Part shown: piece by piece, positions 1 through 8,643 of the stretch
Position numbering within the stretch: the stretch's first letter is position 1
How the letters are laid out: every line of letters begins with the position of its first letter
NCBI GenBank assembly: GCA_030527205.1
Contig: JAUNBG010000031.1
Location: 1-37,700, forward strand
DNA length: 37,700 nt
From: Planctomycetia bacterium
Lineage (GTDB): Bacteria; Planctomycetota; Planctomycetia; Pirellulales; Thermoguttaceae
Direction of reading: 5' to 3'
Translations under genes and position numbers: made by a program
Notes under the pieces: model-generated
The model's database searches: none
What the model was told of the DNA's origin: nothing
What the model saw: only the letters and a program-made list of their open reading frames with translations

Positions 1-34
1 ATAACAAAAAAAATAAAAAATAACAAAAAAAACG

Positions 35-63
35 TTGACAAATTTTGTCGCGTTTGTTATCAT
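35..63 (+). promoter_or_regulatory. sigma70-type promoter upstream of first DUF1559 gene
   Basis: A perfect -35 box TTGACA at 35-40 is followed after 17 bases by TATCAT at 58-63, giving near-consensus spacing. Transcription would begin near position 70 and read toward the gene at 504. Assignment rests only on the match; no other gene lies between. Confidence 0.6.
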
Positions 64-503
64 ATTCAAATGAATGAAACGTGAAATGGATTTGTTTTGA
101 TAAAATAGAAAACATAGGAAATTTCTAAATGCATTAACAAACGAATCGGCCATTTATTTCCAAAAACGTTAAGCAGATTAAAATTTCCAAATGTCTGATT
201 CACTTTTGACTGAAGAATCCATTATTAAACCAAATACCGCTCCCGGATCGCCTTGGTAATGGAACCTTCTCTTTCAAATTTCGTCAGTAATATTTCTTTC
301 TTATTTATATTAAATGTTAACAGAATAGATCCAATATAACATTGAGAACAATTTCGATTCAAATTCAATTGCCTGACTTGATAAAATTCGAGTCATTTGT
401 ATGTCGATAAACTTTCTATAAAAGAATGGATTCTTCCTTCATGAATTTCGCATTCCTGATAAGAAGCCATTCGTTTTATTAAACTCATCCGAAAGGAAAA
501 ATA
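64..503 (+). other. long gene-free leader
   Basis: About 430 bases separate the promoter-like site from the start codon at 504. I see no convincing open frame, terminator or recognised riboswitch. The region is AT-rich. If the promoter at 35-63 is the true one, this is an unusually long 5' untranslated leader; a second promoter closer to the gene is equally possible. Confidence 0.4.
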
Positions 504-1652
504 ATGAAAAAATTTGCATCTATTAAAATGGGGGGAGGGGGCAGATTAGGCTTCACTCTCGTCGAACTTCTGGTTGTTATTGCCATTATCGGCATTTTGA
601 TTGGACTTCTTCTTCCAGCGGTTCAAGCGGCTCGTGAAGCGGCTCGTCGTATGGAATGCACAAACAAGTTGAAGCAGTTGGCTCTCGGTTGTCATGTTAT
701 GGTCGATGCGAAAAATTATTTCCCAAACGCCGTTAATCAAAAAGACTTTTATCAATATGGCGGTTATTCCAGTTATTTGCTTCCGCTTCTCCCGTTCATT
801 GAACAAAACGCTCTTTATGATACAATCTATACAATGTATACAACGGGCATGGTTGAGGGCGTCTATCGCGGCAATTTGGATACGGGCGATACCAGTGCCT
901 ATTCCCCTTACATTGTTACGGTCTCGGCCTTTGTTTGTCCGTCCGATAATAATAACGTCAAAAAAGATCTGACCATCAAAGGAACAAGTTATCGCTGCTG
1001 CCGCGGAGATATTATTGTCGACGATTGGTATAATGAATCGCGCGGCGTTTTCACAAATGGGGCAATTGAAACCGTTAACTTCGGCGGAATCAAAGACGGA
1101 ACCAGCAATACAATGATGTTGAGCGAAATGGTTATCGAACCGGAAGTACGCGGCGGAACGAAAATTACTGAAGCTGTTTCCCTGATTACTGTCGATGACC
1201 CGTTCTCCAAAACAAAACCGATAACCTGTATGAACGAACGCGGACCCAATGGTATGGTTCGACATATGATCGCCAATCCTAGTTGGCCTGGTTGGAAAAG
1301 AGGTGGGCGTTGGGGGGATTCTCGACATATTCATACACAATTTTTGGCCGTTTTGCCGCCGAATGCTCCGTCCTGCTCCGGAACAAGTTACAAAAATTCA
1401 ACCGTTATTCCAACCGCATCAAGTAACCATTCCGGCGGCGTCAATGCGGCAATGGCCGATGGTTCCGTTCGATTTGTCAGCGATACAATCAATACAAAGA
1501 ACCTTGATATGAATCCCTATGATTATCAAGTTTCCGTCGGCAGAAGCTATGGAGCTGTGGAAAGTGAGCCTCAGCATTATTCCGGCCCCGCTTTTTATGG
1601 CGTTTGGGCTGAACTGGCAACTCGAAGCGGAAGCGAAACCCCTTCGTTATAA
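504..1652 (+). CDS. DUF1559 prepilin-like protein (first copy)
   Basis: This 382-residue protein belongs to the planctomycete DUF1559 family. The N-terminus is a type IV prepilin / type II pseudopilin signal: a short basic leader ending in Gly16, then [14 protein letters not shown], with predicted cleavage before Phe17 and Glu21 at pilin position +5. The hydrophobic helix continues through [15 protein letters not shown]. The C-terminal family motif H-X9-DG is present (His309, Asp319-Gly320). A conserved RCCRGD block near residue 165 is shared with the second copy at 2536. Members are exported and probably assembled or anchored at the cell surface; their molecular role is unknown. The start is supported by GAAAGG eight bases upstream. 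The leader is odd: a G6-A-G5 tract encodes four glycines just before the cleavage region, absent from the paralogue. It is followed by a lipoprotein, the usual neighbour of this family. Confidence 0.9.
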   Translation: MKKFASIKMGGGGRLGFTLVELLVVIAIIGILIGLLLPAVQAAREAARRMECTNKLKQLALGCHVMVDAKNYFPNAVNQKDFYQYGGYSSYLLPLLPFIEQNALYDTIYTMYTTGMVEGVYRGNLDTGDTSAYSPYIVTVSAFVCPSDNNNVKKDLTIKGTSYRCCRGDIIVDDWYNESRGVFTNGAIETVNFGGIKDGTSNTMMLSEMVIEPEVRGGTKITEAVSLITVDDPFSKTKPITCMNERGPNGMVRHMIANPSWPGWKRGGRWGDSRHIHTQFLAVLPPNAPSCSGTSYKNSTVIPTASSNHSGGVNAAMADGSVRFVSDTINTKNLDMNPYDYQVSVGRSYGAVESEPQHYSGPAFYGVWAELATRSGSETPSL

Positions 1653-1698
1653 TAACATTTCTCAAAACTATTTTCCTTACGAGAAAAGGATAGAAAAT

Positions 1699-2211
1699 AT
1701 GACTCATTTTTGGTTCAAGACTTGCGGTCTCCTTGTTTTGGCAAGCGTCGTCATGCTAATGGGATGCAAAAAGGGAGACTCTCTGAAAACAGCCATAACC
1801 AAAGGAACGGTAACTTTCAATGGAAGTCCTGCGGGCCCTGGAGCTGAAGTCTTCTTTCAACCGGTCGGAGGAAATGCCGCTTCCGGTGATACGAAATCTG
1901 CCATAACCGCTGAAGCTGCTATGGGAAAAACCAACGATAAGGGCGAATATGTCCTGACTTCGATGAACGGCGAGCCCGACAAGGGAGCTTTGCCCGGCGA
2001 ATACGAAGTTTCGGTTACTTGGCGCGATGTTAAAGAACCGGAATTGGATCCCGTTACTCATTCTCCTGTTATGGGAAAAGATGGAAAACCGACCGTCCCA
2101 GAAATAACCAACAAAATCCCTGCAAATTACACAAATCCTAAAACTTCCGGATTAACTGCAAAGGTTGTTGAAGGTCAGGAAAATGTGATCGATTTTACTT
2201 TGACTGAATAA
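1699..2211 (+). CDS. small lipoprotein with carboxypeptidase-regulatory-like fold
   Basis: The 170-residue product has a lipoprotein signal: charged start, hydrophobic core, then lipobox LMGC with Cys23 as the lipidated residue. The mature part begins KGTVTFNG and contains a TNDKGEYVL stretch, resembling the transthyretin/carboxypeptidase-regulatory-like beta-sandwich often seen in planctomycete lipoproteins beside DUF1559 genes. It is probably a membrane-anchored extracytoplasmic protein of unknown function. The ATG at 1699 was chosen because it gives the signal peptide and follows AGAAAAGGA with proper spacing; the same frame is open further upstream to 1519, but that part overlaps the preceding gene. 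It starts 46 bases after the first DUF1559 stop, so the two are probably cotranscribed. Confidence 0.8.
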   Translation: MTHFWFKTCGLLVLASVVMLMGCKKGDSLKTAITKGTVTFNGSPAGPGAEVFFQPVGGNAASGDTKSAITAEAAMGKTNDKGEYVLTSMNGEPDKGALPGEYEVSVTWRDVKEPELDPVTHSPVMGKDGKPTVPEITNKIPANYTNPKTSGLTAKVVEGQENVIDFTLTE

Positions 2212-2535
2212 TCATTTTTGATTAACTTGATATTTTTGTTTACGCTCGATATAATCAATAATGAGCTTTCAGTTTTCTCTTCTATTGATTGTATCGCGCC
2301 CCTGTTAAGACTTAATTTGTTTATTCATTGACTGACTTTTGCGTTATTGTTTTTTATTCTTCTTTTTTCGGCTACACAAAATGAAAGAAGCGGAATTAAA
2401 TTATTAATGAATGGTCTTTCGTAAATGATATTTCGAAATAAATGAAGTCCTTTGATTGTGATAGACCGTCGCGGATGACGGAATCATAATTGTTTCAGTA
2501 AATTAATTATTTTTCAATATAAAGAAAGGTTTCCC
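2212..2535 (+). other. intergenic region between lipoprotein and second DUF1559 gene
   Basis: These 324 bases hold no convincing gene. A short inverted repeat CCGTC-GCGGAT-GACGG lies at 2466-2481 and is flanked by TGAT/ATCA, which could extend the hairpin. No strong T-rich terminator is seen. The long spacing suggests that the second DUF1559 gene has its own promoter, but I could not point to a good one. Confidence 0.4.
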
Positions 2536-3705
2536 ATGCGGAATAAATATGCGAAAAATGGGTTCACTCTGGTTGAACTTCTGGTTGTTATCGCCATCAT
2601 CGGCATTTTGATCGGACTTCTGCTTCCGGCTGTTCAAGCGGCTCGTGAAGCTGCCCGTCGTATGCAGTGTACAAATAATCTGAAGCAACTCGCTCTCGGT
2701 TGCCATAATATGGTTGACGGAAAAGGTCGACTTCCGAACGCTTATTCTCAATATGATCTGTGCGTCGAAGCAAGAAAAAGTCATCCAGGAACAGCAGGCG
2801 ACTGGGTCCGTGATATTTCAAGTTATTTGATTCCTTTGCTTGCTTACATCGAACAAACAAGTCTTTATGATTCCTGTTCGCAAATGTTTCAGGAAGGACT
2901 TATCGTTAATGGAAATAATTATGGAATTCTCGATACTGGCGACACAAATTCCTATAGTCCCTTTATGAGCGAAGTTAGCGCGTTTCTCTGCCCCAGTGAC
3001 GGCGGAAACAAAGGAAACGATATGCCGATGACGAATTATCGTTGCTGCCGCGGCGATGTTTGGGTTGACGATTGGTATAACGAAGCCCGGGGGGTTTTCA
3101 CAAATGGAAGTGAAGAAGTTATTGATTTCGGAGCTATTGGTGACGGTACAAGCAATACAATTTTGCTCGCCGAAATGAATACAGAACCGTCTGGGGGCTC
3201 AAGTCGCGTTAATACTGGCGTTTCTTATATCACACCGAATATGGGATCAATGAATACCATTTCCTGTACTCCGCCAATGACTTGTATGAACGAACGAGGT
3301 CCGAATAATCAATTGCGAAATCCGATCGCCGATCCCGGTTGGGCTGGTTGGAGACGTGGCGGTCGTTGGGGCGATGCCCGTATGATTCATACGCAATTTC
3401 TGACCATTCTCCCCCCGAATGCGCCAACATGTTCCGGAAGTGCTCAAAAGAATTCGCTGGTTCTTCCGACCGCTTCAAGTAACCATTCCGGCGGCGTTAA
3501 TGTTGCTTTCGCCGATGGAGCCGTTAAATTTGTCAGCGATACGGTCAACGTTGCTAATCTCGATATGACCCCAACCGATTATGAAAATTCGCTCGGTATT
3601 TATTACGGAGCGGGAACTCAACCGCAAATGTATATGGGACCAAGCCCTTACGGAATTTGGGGGGCTTTGGGTTCTCGTAACTGCGGCGAATCTGCATCAT
3701 TATAA
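2536..3705 (+). CDS. DUF1559 prepilin-like protein (second copy)
   Basis: This 389-residue paralogue of the 504-1652 protein has a shorter leader; prepilin cleavage is expected after Gly9, before [14 protein letters not shown]. The H-X9-DG motif is His317/Asp327-Gly328, and the RCCRGD and [14 protein letters not shown] blocks are shared with the first copy. The two genes are very similar at DNA level across the prepilin helix. The start codon follows AAAGAAAGG with good spacing. The protein is probably exported through a type II/type IV-pilus-like pathway and retained at the envelope; no enzymatic residues are recognised. It is the last gene of the cassette. A structured, inverted-repeat-rich region follows before the sugar kinase. 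Confidence 0.9.
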   Translation: MRNKYAKNGFTLVELLVVIAIIGILIGLLLPAVQAAREAARRMQCTNNLKQLALGCHNMVDGKGRLPNAYSQYDLCVEARKSHPGTAGDWVRDISSYLIPLLAYIEQTSLYDSCSQMFQEGLIVNGNNYGILDTGDTNSYSPFMSEVSAFLCPSDGGNKGNDMPMTNYRCCRGDVWVDDWYNEARGVFTNGSEEVIDFGAIGDGTSNTILLAEMNTEPSGGSSRVNTGVSYITPNMGSMNTISCTPPMTCMNERGPNNQLRNPIADPGWAGWRRGGRWGDARMIHTQFLTILPPNAPTCSGSAQKNSLVLPTASSNHSGGVNVAFADGAVKFVSDTVNVANLDMTPTDYENSLGIYYGAGTQPQMYMGPSPYGIWGALGSRNCGESASL

Positions 3706-3757
3706 TTTCTCTCCTTTTGGTTGAAATTATGTGTTGAGGCAATATGTATTTTATTTT

Positions 3758-3860
3758 GAAGTTCCATAGACTCCCAGGGAACGGACGACTCGTCCGAATA
3801 AACGCTTCTTATGAGGCGTCCTGATTTCAGTTTGTACAAAAACCTGGTCTCTGGAACTTC
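3758..3860. repeat. 103-bp element with 14-bp terminal inverted repeat and two inner hairpins
   Basis: The ends GAAGTTCCATAGAC (3758-3771) and GTCTCTGGAACTTC (3847-3860) are complementary at 13 of 14 positions. Inside are two further perfect or near-perfect hairpins: CGGACG-ACT-CGTCCG at 3782-3796 and ACGCTTC-TTAT-GAGGCGT at 3802-3819 (one G-U pair). As RNA this folds into a multibranched structure; as DNA it resembles a small MITE or REP-type palindromic unit. It lies between the DUF1559 gene and the sugar kinase. It does not match a riboswitch class that I recognise. Confidence 0.6.
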
Positions 3861-3875
3861 ATTATTCTTGACCAT

Positions 3876-3893
3876 TATAATATTGCCAATATT
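3876..3893 (+). promoter_or_regulatory. TATAAT box overlapping palindrome upstream of sugar kinase
   Basis: A TATAAT box at 3876-3881 overlaps a perfect inverted repeat, AATATTG-C-CAATATT, at 3879-3893. This arrangement would suit a repressor operator covering the -10/+1 region of the kinase promoter, about 50 bases before its start codon. A good -35 box is not obvious, so the promoter assignment is tentative. Confidence 0.35.
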
Positions 3894-3941
3894 GCCGTCC
3901 TAAAACTCAAAAAGTTGACGTATTGCACAGGAAGATTAATC

Positions 3942-5444
3942 ATGACCCAATATCTGTTAAGTCTTGATATCGGAACGCAAGGAACCAAAGGTGTTCTGTT
4001 CGATGATCAGATGAACGCCATTGCAACGGCATTTGAAGCGTCCCGACTCGTTTCGCCCGCGCCGGGAACTGTGTGGCAGGAAGCCGATGAAATTCTGGCC
4101 TCTTGCGTTCATGTCATGGCTGGGGTTATGAAAAATTCCAACGTCAATCCGGCTTATGTCGCCGCGATCGGAATCGACGGACAAATGGCCGGAATTATGG
4201 GAATCGACGGAAGTGGCAAGGCGGCTTCCTGTTATGATTCCTGGCTTGATTCCCGTTGCGGAAAATATATGAAGCTGATGCGTCTGCAGGCAGGCCGACG
4301 AATAACTGAAATTACTGGCGGACCCGTAACTTATACGCATGGGCCGAAAATTCTCTGGTGGAAGAACGAACATCCGGAAACTTACGCAAAAATTGCAAAA
4401 TTTGTCCTTCCGCACGCTTTTGTCGTTGGCCAACTTGCTGGCTTAAATGCAGATCAGGCAACCTTCGATTATACTCATCTCCAATATTCCGGCTTCGGCG
4501 ATAATGAAAATAAAATCTGGTCGTCTGAATTGTTGGAAACTTTTGACGTTAAAAGGGATAAAATGGCTCGTATCGTTTCCCCCTTTGACGTTGTTGGACA
4601 TTTAACGAAAGAGTTTGCCTCGCAGACGGGACTTCTTGAAGGAACCCCCCTTGTTGCAGGAGCCGGTGATACTGCCGCTTCCCTTTTAGGTGCAGGTGTT
4701 TATCAAAAAAATATGATGCTGGATTGTGCTGGGACAGCTTCCGTGCTTTGCAGCGTCGTTGATTCATTTGTTCCGGACGTCGAAAATGAAACGTTGACAA
4801 TGGTTCGTGCTGCTGTCGATGGATTGTGGTATCCTTTGGCTTATATCAACGGCGGAGGTCTCTGTTTGCGCTGGTTCCGTGATGAATTTACTGGAAATCC
4901 GCATGTCTCTTATGATCTGTTGGAAAAAGAAGCGCAAATGATTCCTGCAGGCTGTGAAGGGCTGACTTTTGTGCCTCATTTTGATGGACGTGTGTTGCCA
5001 AATAATCCTTTCCTGAAAGGAGCTTTCGTCGGTCTGAACTGGAAACATCAGCGAGGGCATATGTTCCGGGCTGTCATGGAAAGTATCGCTTATGAATATC
5101 GATGTTATTTTGAAGCAACAAAACGGCTTTACGCTAATCGATCATTCAATCATTTGTATGTGATGGGCGGTGCCGCCGTTTCTTCTCTGTTTAATCATAT
5201 TAAAGCGGATGTCCTGGGCGTTAAGGTTACAACATTTGCAATGAACGATACTTCGCTCATCGGAAGCGCTGTTATTGCCGGAACTGGTGTTGGACTTTTT
5301 GAAAATTGGAAAGACCCGATTCAAAAAGTGTCCGTCATTGGCGATACGATTAATCCTGATCATCAAAATAACGACGCTTATGAATCCGGGTATCGCCGTT
5401 ATTTAAAAACTTTGGAGGCCGTAACCGCAATCTATACGGAATAA
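3942..5444 (+). CDS. FGGY-family carbohydrate kinase (xylulokinase-like)
   Basis: The 500-residue protein has the two-domain FGGY kinase layout. The N-terminal phosphate-binding loop is SLDIGTQGTKGVLF (residues 7-20), the sugar-domain signature is IGIDGQMAGI (77-86), and a GAGDTAASLLGAG block supplies the likely catalytic Asp. The C-terminal half holds YVMGGAAVSSLFNHIKADVL, the usual ATP-domain signature. The family phosphorylates ketoses or polyols with ATP; closest by eye are xylulokinases, but substrate cannot be fixed from sequence. The ATG at 3942 is preferred over an upstream in-frame TTG (3915) because AGGAAG precedes it by eight bases and the P-loop then sits at the normal distance. 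It is separated by about 175 bases from the DeoR gene and is probably a separate unit of the same regulon. Confidence 0.85.
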   Translation: MTQYLLSLDIGTQGTKGVLFDDQMNAIATAFEASRLVSPAPGTVWQEADEILASCVHVMAGVMKNSNVNPAYVAAIGIDGQMAGIMGIDGSGKAASCYDSWLDSRCGKYMKLMRLQAGRRITEITGGPVTYTHGPKILWWKNEHPETYAKIAKFVLPHAFVVGQLAGLNADQATFDYTHLQYSGFGDNENKIWSSELLETFDVKRDKMARIVSPFDVVGHLTKEFASQTGLLEGTPLVAGAGDTAASLLGAGVYQKNMMLDCAGTASVLCSVVDSFVPDVENETLTMVRAAVDGLWYPLAYINGGGLCLRWFRDEFTGNPHVSYDLLEKEAQMIPAGCEGLTFVPHFDGRVLPNNPFLKGAFVGLNWKHQRGHMFRAVMESIAYEYRCYFEATKRLYANRSFNHLYVMGGAAVSSLFNHIKADVLGVKVTTFAMNDTSLIGSAVIAGTGVGLFENWKDPIQKVSVIGDTINPDHQNNDAYESGYRRYLKTLEAVTAIYTE

Positions 5445-5503
5445 TCAGACTCAATCAAATTTGTAACTTACGCTAAAACAGAAAATAAACGACATTATGA
5501 TCC

Positions 5504-5539
5504 CCAGGAACAATGAACTTCATTCCCTGTTCATCTGTT
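5504..5539. terminator. imperfect hairpin after kinase gene
   Basis: CAGGAACAATG and CATTCCCTG flank a short AACTT loop, forming an imperfect stem about 70 bases after the kinase stop, followed by CTGTTTT. It may be a weak terminator, but the T-run is poor. Confidence 0.3.
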
Positions 5540-5556
5540 TTAACAAAGTTTCAAAT

Positions 5557-5603
5557 CAAATATATTTGTGAACTAACTTGTCTATAATGCCTTAAAACTT
5601 AAG
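5557..5603 (+). promoter_or_regulatory. candidate promoter and operators of the DeoR-led operon
   Basis: A consensus -10 box TATAAT occurs at 5583-5588. On either side are two inverted repeats: CAAATATATTTG at 5557-5568, where the -35 region should be, and CTTAA-AAC-TTAAG at 5591-5603, near the expected transcription start. Two palindromes bracketing the -10 box directly before a DeoR-family gene fit autoregulation, since this family usually represses its own operon until a sugar phosphate binds. The regulator-site pairing is inferred from position only. Confidence 0.45.
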
Positions 5604-5618
5604 AAGAAAGAAAATAAT

Positions 5619-6407
5619 ATGGCGACACGGGACGATAGTCTTTTTGCTGAAGAAAGAAAGCAGTTGATTATCGAAGCGGTCAACTCAGCAACGAAAATGA
5701 CCGTTATTGAACTTTGTGATCGATTTTCGGTATCGCCTGGAACGATACGAAACGACTTACGTGATTTGGAAGTCGCTGGTTATCTCAAACGAACACATGG
5801 CGGAGCAATGAGTATCAAAAACGCCATGTGGGAGCCGAATACTTACGAGAAAGAAATCGAACGAATTAAAGAAAAACGTGCTATTGCCTTGCGTGCTGCA
5901 ACTTATGTTCATGCCGGCGATACGATTGCTTTGGATACTGGAACAACAACGTTTGAACTTGCCAAACTGATCGTGGATGTCGAAAATCTTACGATTGTTA
6001 CTTATGATATTCAAATCGCTCAATATCTCGAAGTGCATTCCAATGCAACGGTTATCATGGCTGGCGGACGTATCCGAAAAAACTTTCATTGTACGCTCGG
6101 TCAAACCGTTCTCGACATGATTTCCAATATCAACGTTGATAAATTTTTTCTCGCAACAAACGGTATGAGTGCCGCAAAAGGGTTATCTTCCCCAAATTTA
6201 GATACAGCAAATGTCAAAAAGGCTTTCATAAAATCGGCGTCGCAAATCATTCTCCTTGCGGATAGTGCAAAAACGGAAAAAATTTATTTCGTTCGTTTTG
6301 CAACATTCAGTGATTTCGATTTGCTCATAACGGATACAGGAATCGACGCGGAATTTCGTGATCAGGCAGAAAAAGCCGGCGTCAATGTTATTATTGCGAA
6401 CTATTAA
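5619..6407 (+). CDS. DeoR-family transcriptional regulator
   Basis: The 262-residue protein has an N-terminal winged HTH (about residues 10-66) with the family signature VSPGTIRNDLRDLEVAGYLK followed by RTHGGA. A C-terminal DeoR sensor domain of the isomerase-like (DeoRC) fold includes ALDTGTTTFELAK, the block contacting sugar phosphates, and later ILLADSAKTEK. Such proteins usually repress sugar operons and are released by a phosphorylated intermediate. Here the likely effector is the product of the kinase at 3942 or of the downstream cluster. The ATG follows AAGAAGAAAG. It is the first gene of a plus-strand run continuing 12 bases downstream into the Gfo/Idh/MocA gene, and it is preceded by two palindromes. 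Confidence 0.9.
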   Translation: MATRDDSLFAEERKQLIIEAVNSATKMTVIELCDRFSVSPGTIRNDLRDLEVAGYLKRTHGGAMSIKNAMWEPNTYEKEIERIKEKRAIALRAATYVHAGDTIALDTGTTTFELAKLIVDVENLTIVTYDIQIAQYLEVHSNATVIMAGGRIRKNFHCTLGQTVLDMISNINVDKFFLATNGMSAAKGLSSPNLDTANVKKAFIKSASQIILLADSAKTEKIYFVRFATFSDFDLLITDTGIDAEFRDQAEKAGVNVIIANY

Positions 6408-6419
6408 AGAAAAGAATTA

Positions 6420-7442
6420 ATGATGAAAAACGATAAATTGGGTATATGTCTCATCGGAGCTGGACGGGCAGGTATGATTCATGCTCGAAATTATCATGAA
6501 CGAATTACAAACGCCGATATTTTGTGTGTCGTTGATGCTGTTGAAGATGCCGCTGCAAAAGCTGCGCAAGAACTTGAAGCCGAGTCGTTTGGTACGGATT
6601 ATCGAAATGTGTTGGACAATAAAAATATTGACGCCGTTGTTGTTGCTGCTCCGACAAACCTTCATAAACAAATCGTTCTTGATTTCGCAAATGCCGGTAA
6701 AAGAATCTTTTGTGAAAAACCGATGGGCGTAACCGTTGCCGAATGTGATGAAATGATCAATTGTTGCAAAAATAATAACGTCTTGCTGCAAATCGGTTTT
6801 ATGCGGCGACATGACGAAAGTTTTCTCATGGCAAGGGAACGCGTCGAATCTGGGGATATCGGTGACGTCGTTTTAGTTCAATCGTGCACACGCGGTCCTT
6901 CGAAACCAAAACCCTGGATGTATGACATAAGTCGAAGTAACGGAATTTTGGCGGAAGTAAACAGTCATGATATCGACAGCGTTCGTTGGTTCGCTAATTC
7001 TGAAATGAAAACAGTTTACGCAATCGCTGGAAATTATAGAAATCGCGAAGTTGCTGAACAATATCCCGATTATTATGACAATGTGGTTGTGTCCGGAATT
7101 TTTCAAAATGGTATTCAATATGTGATTACTGGATCGTCCTATGTCCAGTATGGATACGACTCTCGAATGGAAATCATCGGAACAAAAGGTCGTATTCAGG
7201 TTGGACGAAACGACAAATTGTTCTGTAATTGTACAACGCCCGGCGTGGGAACGAGTACGCCTTTCATTGAAAGTTGGACGTCATTGTTTCGTGACGCATA
7301 TTTGGCAGAAGATAGACATTTCGTCGAATGTGTCCTTAACAACACGGAACCAAAGGTTACTGGATTGGATGGAAGAATGGCGGTTCGTATCGTCGAAGTG
7401 GGGAACGCCTCCATTCGTGAAGGAAAGATCAAAGAGGTATGA
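6420..7442 (+). CDS. Gfo/Idh/MocA-family oxidoreductase (inositol dehydrogenase-like)
   Basis: The 340-residue protein opens with a Rossmann fold, ICLIGAGRAGMIHARNY, for NAD(P) binding. It contains the family motif FCEKPMG (catalytic Lys of EKP) near residue 99 and a SHDID segment near residue 183 matching the conserved D/H pair of the substrate domain. Length is normal. Family members oxidise or reduce a hydroxyl of cyclitols or sugars; myo-inositol 2-dehydrogenases are the nearest group by eye. The gene begins 12 bases after the DeoR stop, with AAAGAA upstream and two consecutive ATGs (6420 and 6423). It overlaps or abuts the next dehydrogenase gene, so the two are probably translationally coupled. 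Confidence 0.88.
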   Translation: MMKNDKLGICLIGAGRAGMIHARNYHERITNADILCVVDAVEDAAAKAAQELEAESFGTDYRNVLDNKNIDAVVVAAPTNLHKQIVLDFANAGKRIFCEKPMGVTVAECDEMINCCKNNNVLLQIGFMRRHDESFLMARERVESGDIGDVVLVQSCTRGPSKPKPWMYDISRSNGILAEVNSHDIDSVRWFANSEMKTVYAIAGNYRNREVAEQYPDYYDNVVVSGIFQNGIQYVITGSSYVQYGYDSRMEIIGTKGRIQVGRNDKLFCNCTTPGVGTSTPFIESWTSLFRDAYLAEDRHFVECVLNNTEPKVTGLDGRMAVRIVEVGNASIREGKIKEV

Positions 7443-7444
7443 AG

Positions 7445-8557
7445 ATGCTAAGTATCCGTTATCATGGACCAAAGGATTTACGCATTGACGAAATGTCCAA
7501 GCCGGAAATTGGAGCCGATGAACTTCTTATTAAAACAGAAGCTGCAGCAATTTGTGGTTCGGATGTCAGAATGTGGCAGAGCAATTTGATTCAATCCAAT
7601 GTGTCTCTTCCTCTGGTTTTGGGACACGAATTTGCTGGGACAATTGTTGCAACTGGCCGAAATGTCGATTATTATCAAGAAGGAATGCGTGTCGCCATAG
7701 CTCCGAATTATGGTTGTGGCGTTTGCGATCAATGTGTTTCTGGGAATACTCATCTCTGTTCAAATTATCAGGCGTTCGGAATTAATTTTGATGGTGCGTT
7801 TGCCGAATTTGTTCGCGTTCCGGCAATACCGATTCGCAGTGGTAATCTGGTTGTGTTGCCTGATTCTGTTTCTGCGGAAGAGGCTGCCTTAAATGAACCG
7901 CTTTCCTGCGTTTATAACGGATTTACAAAATGTCGACCTCAAGCGGGGGAGATCGCAATGGTTGTCGGTGCCGGTCCTGTTGGCCTTCTTCATGCTCAAC
8001 TTCTATCAATGGCCGGACTTACAGTTATAATGAATGACCTTTCGGAGTCTCGTTTGAACTTGAGTCGTAATGTTCTGCCGTCGATCATAACGTATCAAGG
8101 AAGCGATGGTTTGGCCGATTATATTGAATCGGTAACATTGGGACGCGGGTTGGATGTTGTGATTGTCGCGTGTCCTGTTCCGTCTGTTCAGGCAAGTGTT
8201 TTATCCCTCATGAATTATGGCGGACGCATTAATTTCTTTGGAGGTATTCCCAAGTCGGCTCAACCAGTTGCGATTGATACAAACATTATCCATTATAAGG
8301 AGTTATATCTAACCGGTTCAACAAGAGCGAGTGTGTCTCAATATCGTAAAACCTTGGACTTTATCTTGAGTGGTCGTATTTCCTTAAAAAGTATTATAAC
8401 AAACCGTGTGCCTCTTTCTAACGGTTTGGAGGCGTTTCAATATGCTGAAAAGGGGATTGGGTTGAAAAATATTATTGTTTTTTCTCAAGCTCCTGTTCCT
8501 GTTAATGTTACAAATGAATCGCTGTCGTGTTCCGTAAAATCGGACGTTACAAAATAA
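7445..8557 (+). CDS. zinc-dependent MDR-family alcohol/polyol dehydrogenase
   Basis: The 370-residue protein has the medium-chain dehydrogenase layout. Catalytic zinc ligands are Cys37 (AAAICGSD) and His61-Glu62 (LGHEFAG). The structural zinc site is Cys91, Cys94, Cys97 and Cys105. A Rossmann motif, VVGAGPVGLLHAQ, lies near residue 178. Relatives include sorbitol, threonine and L-iditol dehydrogenases. An ATG at 7439 overlaps the previous stop as ATGA, but GAGG at 7434-7437 lies only one base before it and seven bases before the ATG at 7445, so the latter is preferred. It likely oxidises a secondary alcohol of a sugar, polyol or cyclitol; the substrate is not readable. It probably acts together with the preceding dehydrogenase and the kinase. 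Confidence 0.87.
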   Translation: MLSIRYHGPKDLRIDEMSKPEIGADELLIKTEAAAICGSDVRMWQSNLIQSNVSLPLVLGHEFAGTIVATGRNVDYYQEGMRVAIAPNYGCGVCDQCVSGNTHLCSNYQAFGINFDGAFAEFVRVPAIPIRSGNLVVLPDSVSAEEAALNEPLSCVYNGFTKCRPQAGEIAMVVGAGPVGLLHAQLLSMAGLTVIMNDLSESRLNLSRNVLPSIITYQGSDGLADYIESVTLGRGLDVVIVACPVPSVQASVLSLMNYGGRINFFGGIPKSAQPVAIDTNIIHYKELYLTGSTRASVSQYRKTLDFILSGRISLKSIITNRVPLSNGLEAFQYAEKGIGLKNIIVFSQAPVPVNVTNESLSCSVKSDVTK

Positions 8558-8643
8558 TCATTCGAGTAAAAATCGAAACTGTCTTTAAGTGTCCTGTTGT
8601 ATTTAGTTTATATTTTTTTGAACTCTTAAAAAAGGATTGAATC

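Noticed and set aside
546..1340. 264-codon minus-strand frame opposite the first DUF1559 gene
   Set aside because: It is the antisense shadow of a well-supported prepilin-like gene and has no domain of its own.
3758..3860. tRNA or tmRNA reading of the palindromic element
   Set aside because: No T-loop GTTCGA motif or anticodon-arm geometry; outer stem too long for an acceptor stem.
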